Source: Clostridia bacterium (lineage in GTDB: Bacteria; Bacillota_A; Clostridia; Christensenellales; Borkfalkiaceae). Taken from it: a stretch of 15,960 nt of DNA. Shown piece by piece: positions 14,497 to 15,960 of this stretch. The notes beneath the pieces were generated by a model that saw only the letters and a program-made list of their open reading frames with translations, was not told where the DNA came from and made no database searches. The DNA is taken from positions 1 through 15,960 of the forward strand of contig JAFTQY010000056.1 in NCBI GenBank assembly GCA_017462505.1. Direction: 5' to 3'. Numbering within the stretch: the first letter of the stretch is position 1; each line of letters starts with the position of its first letter. A program made the position numbers and the translations under genes.

Positions 14497-15624
14497 TTAT
14501 AATACCAAACCGATGATCAGACCGCCGACGATAGCCGAGGCGATTTGTCCCGAAACGTTTGCGCCGACTGCGTGCATCAAAAGGTGGTTAGACGTGTCCT
14601 CTTTAACGCCCACTTTTTCCACGACGCGCGCCGCCATAGGGAATGCGGAAATACCTGCCGCGCCGATGAGCGGATTGATTTTTTCTTTCGAGAACAGGTT
14701 CATGAGCTTTGCGCACATAACGCCGCCTACCGTGTCGAATACAAACGCAAACAAACCGAGCGCCATAATGATAAGCGTGTTAATGGAGATAAACGCGCTT
14801 GCTTGCATTTGGAATGCGATCGTGATACCAAGGAGCAACGTGATGATATTCGAAAAAGTCGACTGCGCCGTTTCCGAAAGCGAGCCGAGTACACCGCATT
14901 CTCTAAGTAAGTTACCGAACATCAGCATACCGACGAGGGAGAGCGATTCGGGGGCGATCAAGCCCGAAATGACCGTTACGATGATCGGGAAGAGGATTCG
15001 CATCAAACGGGAAACCTGTTTTGCGCTGTATTTCATTTTAATACGGCGTTCTTTTTTGGTCGTGCAAACTTTCATAACAGCGGGCTGTACAATAGGAACA
15101 AGCGCCATATAGGAATACGCGACTACGGTGATAGGTCCTACGAGGGAATTAAACAGATTGCCGATGGGGAGCAGGGTGTTTGCTACGTGGATCGCGGTAG
15201 GGCCGTCCGCCGCGCCGATAATACCGATCGAGGACGCCGCGTCGAGAGGGAAACCGATCATAACCGCTAAAATAATAGTAATAAAGATACCAAGCTGCGC
15301 CGCGCCGCCCAAAATAAAGAGTTTCGGGTTGGAAAGTAAAGGACCGAAGTCGATCATACAACCGATACCGATAAACAGGAGCAAGGGCATTGCCTCGCTT
15401 GCCGCGATACCGACTTTGAACAGCGAAGTGATGATGCCGTTGTCCTTGATCACGGGGGATAAGGGCAGGTTGACCAAGATCGCGCCAAAGCCCATGGGCA
15501 GAAGAAGAGCGGGTTCCATATCCTTTTTAATGGCAAGGAAAATGAGCAACGCGCCGATGAACCACATCGCGATCATTTTGGGGTTATCGCCGATGGCGTA
15601 AAAACCCTCTAAAAGGTATTTCAT
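14497..15624 (-). CDS. oadB: Sodium ion-translocating decarboxylase beta subunit
   Basis: Membrane subunit that couples decarboxylation of carboxybiotin to Na+ export, as in oxaloacetate, methylmalonyl-CoA or glutaconyl-CoA decarboxylases. From the ATG at 15624 it is 375 residues, normal for the shorter family members; this start has GGAGG six to seven bases upstream, whereas the longer frame to 15681 would begin upstream of the predicted transcript start. Strongly hydrophobic with about nine segments. SIGIIGAADGPTAIHVA carries Asp140, corresponding to the Asp implicated in Na+ binding in characterised OadB; SAFPMAARVV and the terminal GANVSGQIASAIVGG are further family motifs. No alpha or biotin-carrier subunit is near, so the substrate is undetermined. 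Confidence 0.93.
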   Translation of the reverse strand: MKYLLEGFYAIGDNPKMIAMWFIGALLIFLAIKKDMEPALLLPMGFGAILVNLPLSPVIKDNGIITSLFKVGIAASEAMPLLLFIGIGCMIDFGPLLSNPKLFILGGAAQLGIFITIILAVMIGFPLDAASSIGIIGAADGPTAIHVANTLLPIGNLFNSLVGPITVVAYSYMALVPIVQPAVMKVCTTKKERRIKMKYSAKQVSRLMRILFPIIVTVISGLIAPESLSLVGMLMFGNLLRECGVLGSLSETAQSTFSNIITLLLGITIAFQMQASAFISINTLIIMALGLFAFVFDTVGGVMCAKLMNLFSKEKINPLIGAAGISAFPMAARVVEKVGVKEDTSNHLLMHAVGANVSGQIASAIVGGLIIGLVL

Positions 15625-15652
15625 AAAAGCCTCCAAAATATATTTCGTATTT

Positions 15653-15681
15653 ATTATAAAATAATCGAAAAAGGTTGTCAA
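15653..15681 (-). promoter_or_regulatory. Consensus sigma-A promoter of oadB-oadG
   Basis: On the minus strand, TTGACA (15676-15681) and TATAAT (15653-15658) are separated by 17 bp, both perfect consensus. Predicted transcription starts near 15646, about 20 nt ahead of the start codon, leaving no room for a leader element and supporting the ATG at 15624 as the true start. Confidence 0.85.
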
Positions 15682-15752
15682 GGGAAAAAGGGAAACATGG
15701 AAAGAAAAACAAAAAGAAAATAAAAAATTTGCAAAAACTTGGTGAAAAACGC

Positions 15753-15781
15753 TTGCCTTTATATCAAAAATTATATATAAT
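15753..15781 (+). promoter_or_regulatory. Sigma-A promoter of rplS
   Basis: TTGCCT (15753-15758) and TATAAT (15776-15781) are separated by 17 bp in an A/T-rich region. Transcription would start around 15788, immediately ahead of the structured leader. Confidence 0.75.
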
Positions 15782-15794
15782 AATTGCTGACTTC

Positions 15795-15855
15795 GAGCGT
15801 TCCGCTGCCTTTTTTTGGGCGTGGTGAGGAATCACGCAGCGGGTTATGAACGTTT
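15795..15855 (+). ncRNA. Structured rplS leader, L19-leader-like
   Basis: Nested complementary segments lie between the promoter and rplS: CGTTC (15798-15802) with GAACG (15848-15852), CCGCTGC (15802-15808) with GCAGCGG (15836-15842), and an inner hairpin GTGGT (15821-15825) with ATCAC (15831-15835) closing a GAGGA loop. The position fits the L19 leader known from Bacillus and relatives, thought to be an autoregulatory site for the protein. I cannot run a covariance model, so the family assignment is from position and fold only. Confidence 0.65.
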
Positions 15856-15881
15856 CGTAAATAACGGAGGTAAAGTCTAAA

Positions 15882-15960
15882 ATGAAAGGAATTATCGAAG
15901 CTATCAACGCAGAGAGCATGAAGGCTGAGGTTCCCGCATTCAACGTAGGCGACACGATCA
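15882..15960 (+). CDS. rplS: 50S ribosomal protein L19, N-terminal part (3' end outside window)
   Basis: The first 26 codons (MKGIIEAINAESMKAE...FNVGDTI) match the N-terminus of L19, which sits at the 30S-50S interface; the family is about 115 residues, so most lies beyond the window. GGAGGT at 15866-15871 precedes the ATG at 15882. It is divergent from oadB, with its own promoter and structured leader. The sequence is short, but the FNVGDTI motif together with the leader makes the call firm. Confidence 0.88.
   Translation, partial: MKGIIEAINAESMKAEVPAFNVGDTI

Overview
The window looks like a chromosomal segment of a Clostridia-related member of the Bacillota, probably an uncultured gut-type lineage. 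The evidence is mixed: strong AGGAGG-type ribosome binding sites, near-consensus TTGACA/TATAAT promoters with 17-bp spacers, an L19-leader-like structure ahead of rplS, a DUF815-type AAA+ ATPase, a BcrA-like ABC cassette and a sodium-pumping decarboxylase beta/gamma pair. Base composition is moderate, with many GCG and CGC codons. I cannot assign a genus.

Positions 1-6583 (+) are a branched-chain amino-acid block: the 3' end of ilvD, then leuC-leuD-leuB, a DUF815-like AAA+ ATPase, ilvA with one ACT domain, and ridA, closed by a strong hairpin terminator. IlvA makes 2-ketobutyrate for isoleucine, RidA removes the reactive enamine/imine by-product, IlvD serves all three pathways, and LeuCDB carry the leucine branch. 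The AAA+ ATPase is the member that does not fit by function.

Positions 6738-10788 (+) hold two tandem ABC modules (ATPase-permease, ATPase-permease), apparently a duplicated BcrA-type exporter or immunity cassette, followed by a gene for a small two-helix membrane protein. The promoter regions of the cassette and of the small gene share a ladder of TTWACA-like hexamers at 11-bp spacing ending in TTGATA, then 20 bp, then a TAWAAT -10 box. This suggests one OmpR/PhoB-family response regulator controls both. No such regulator is encoded in the window.

Positions 10789-12952 (+) hold an intergenic repeat element related to one between ilvD and leuC, a small charged helical protein with its own terminator, and a two-HKD cardiolipin synthase. 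A perfect 28-bp palindromic terminator separates this from the convergent minus-strand genes.

Positions 12963-15681 (-) hold a cation diffusion facilitator with the NxxxD/DxxxD residues of manganese exporters, and a two-gene oadB-oadG operon without alpha or biotin-carrier subunits. Each unit has a textbook sigma-A promoter. Divergently, rplS (ribosomal protein L19) begins at 15882 behind a structured leader and runs off the end. No gene-free stretch exceeds about 260 bases. I saw no tRNA, rRNA, CRISPR array, transposase or prophage gene.
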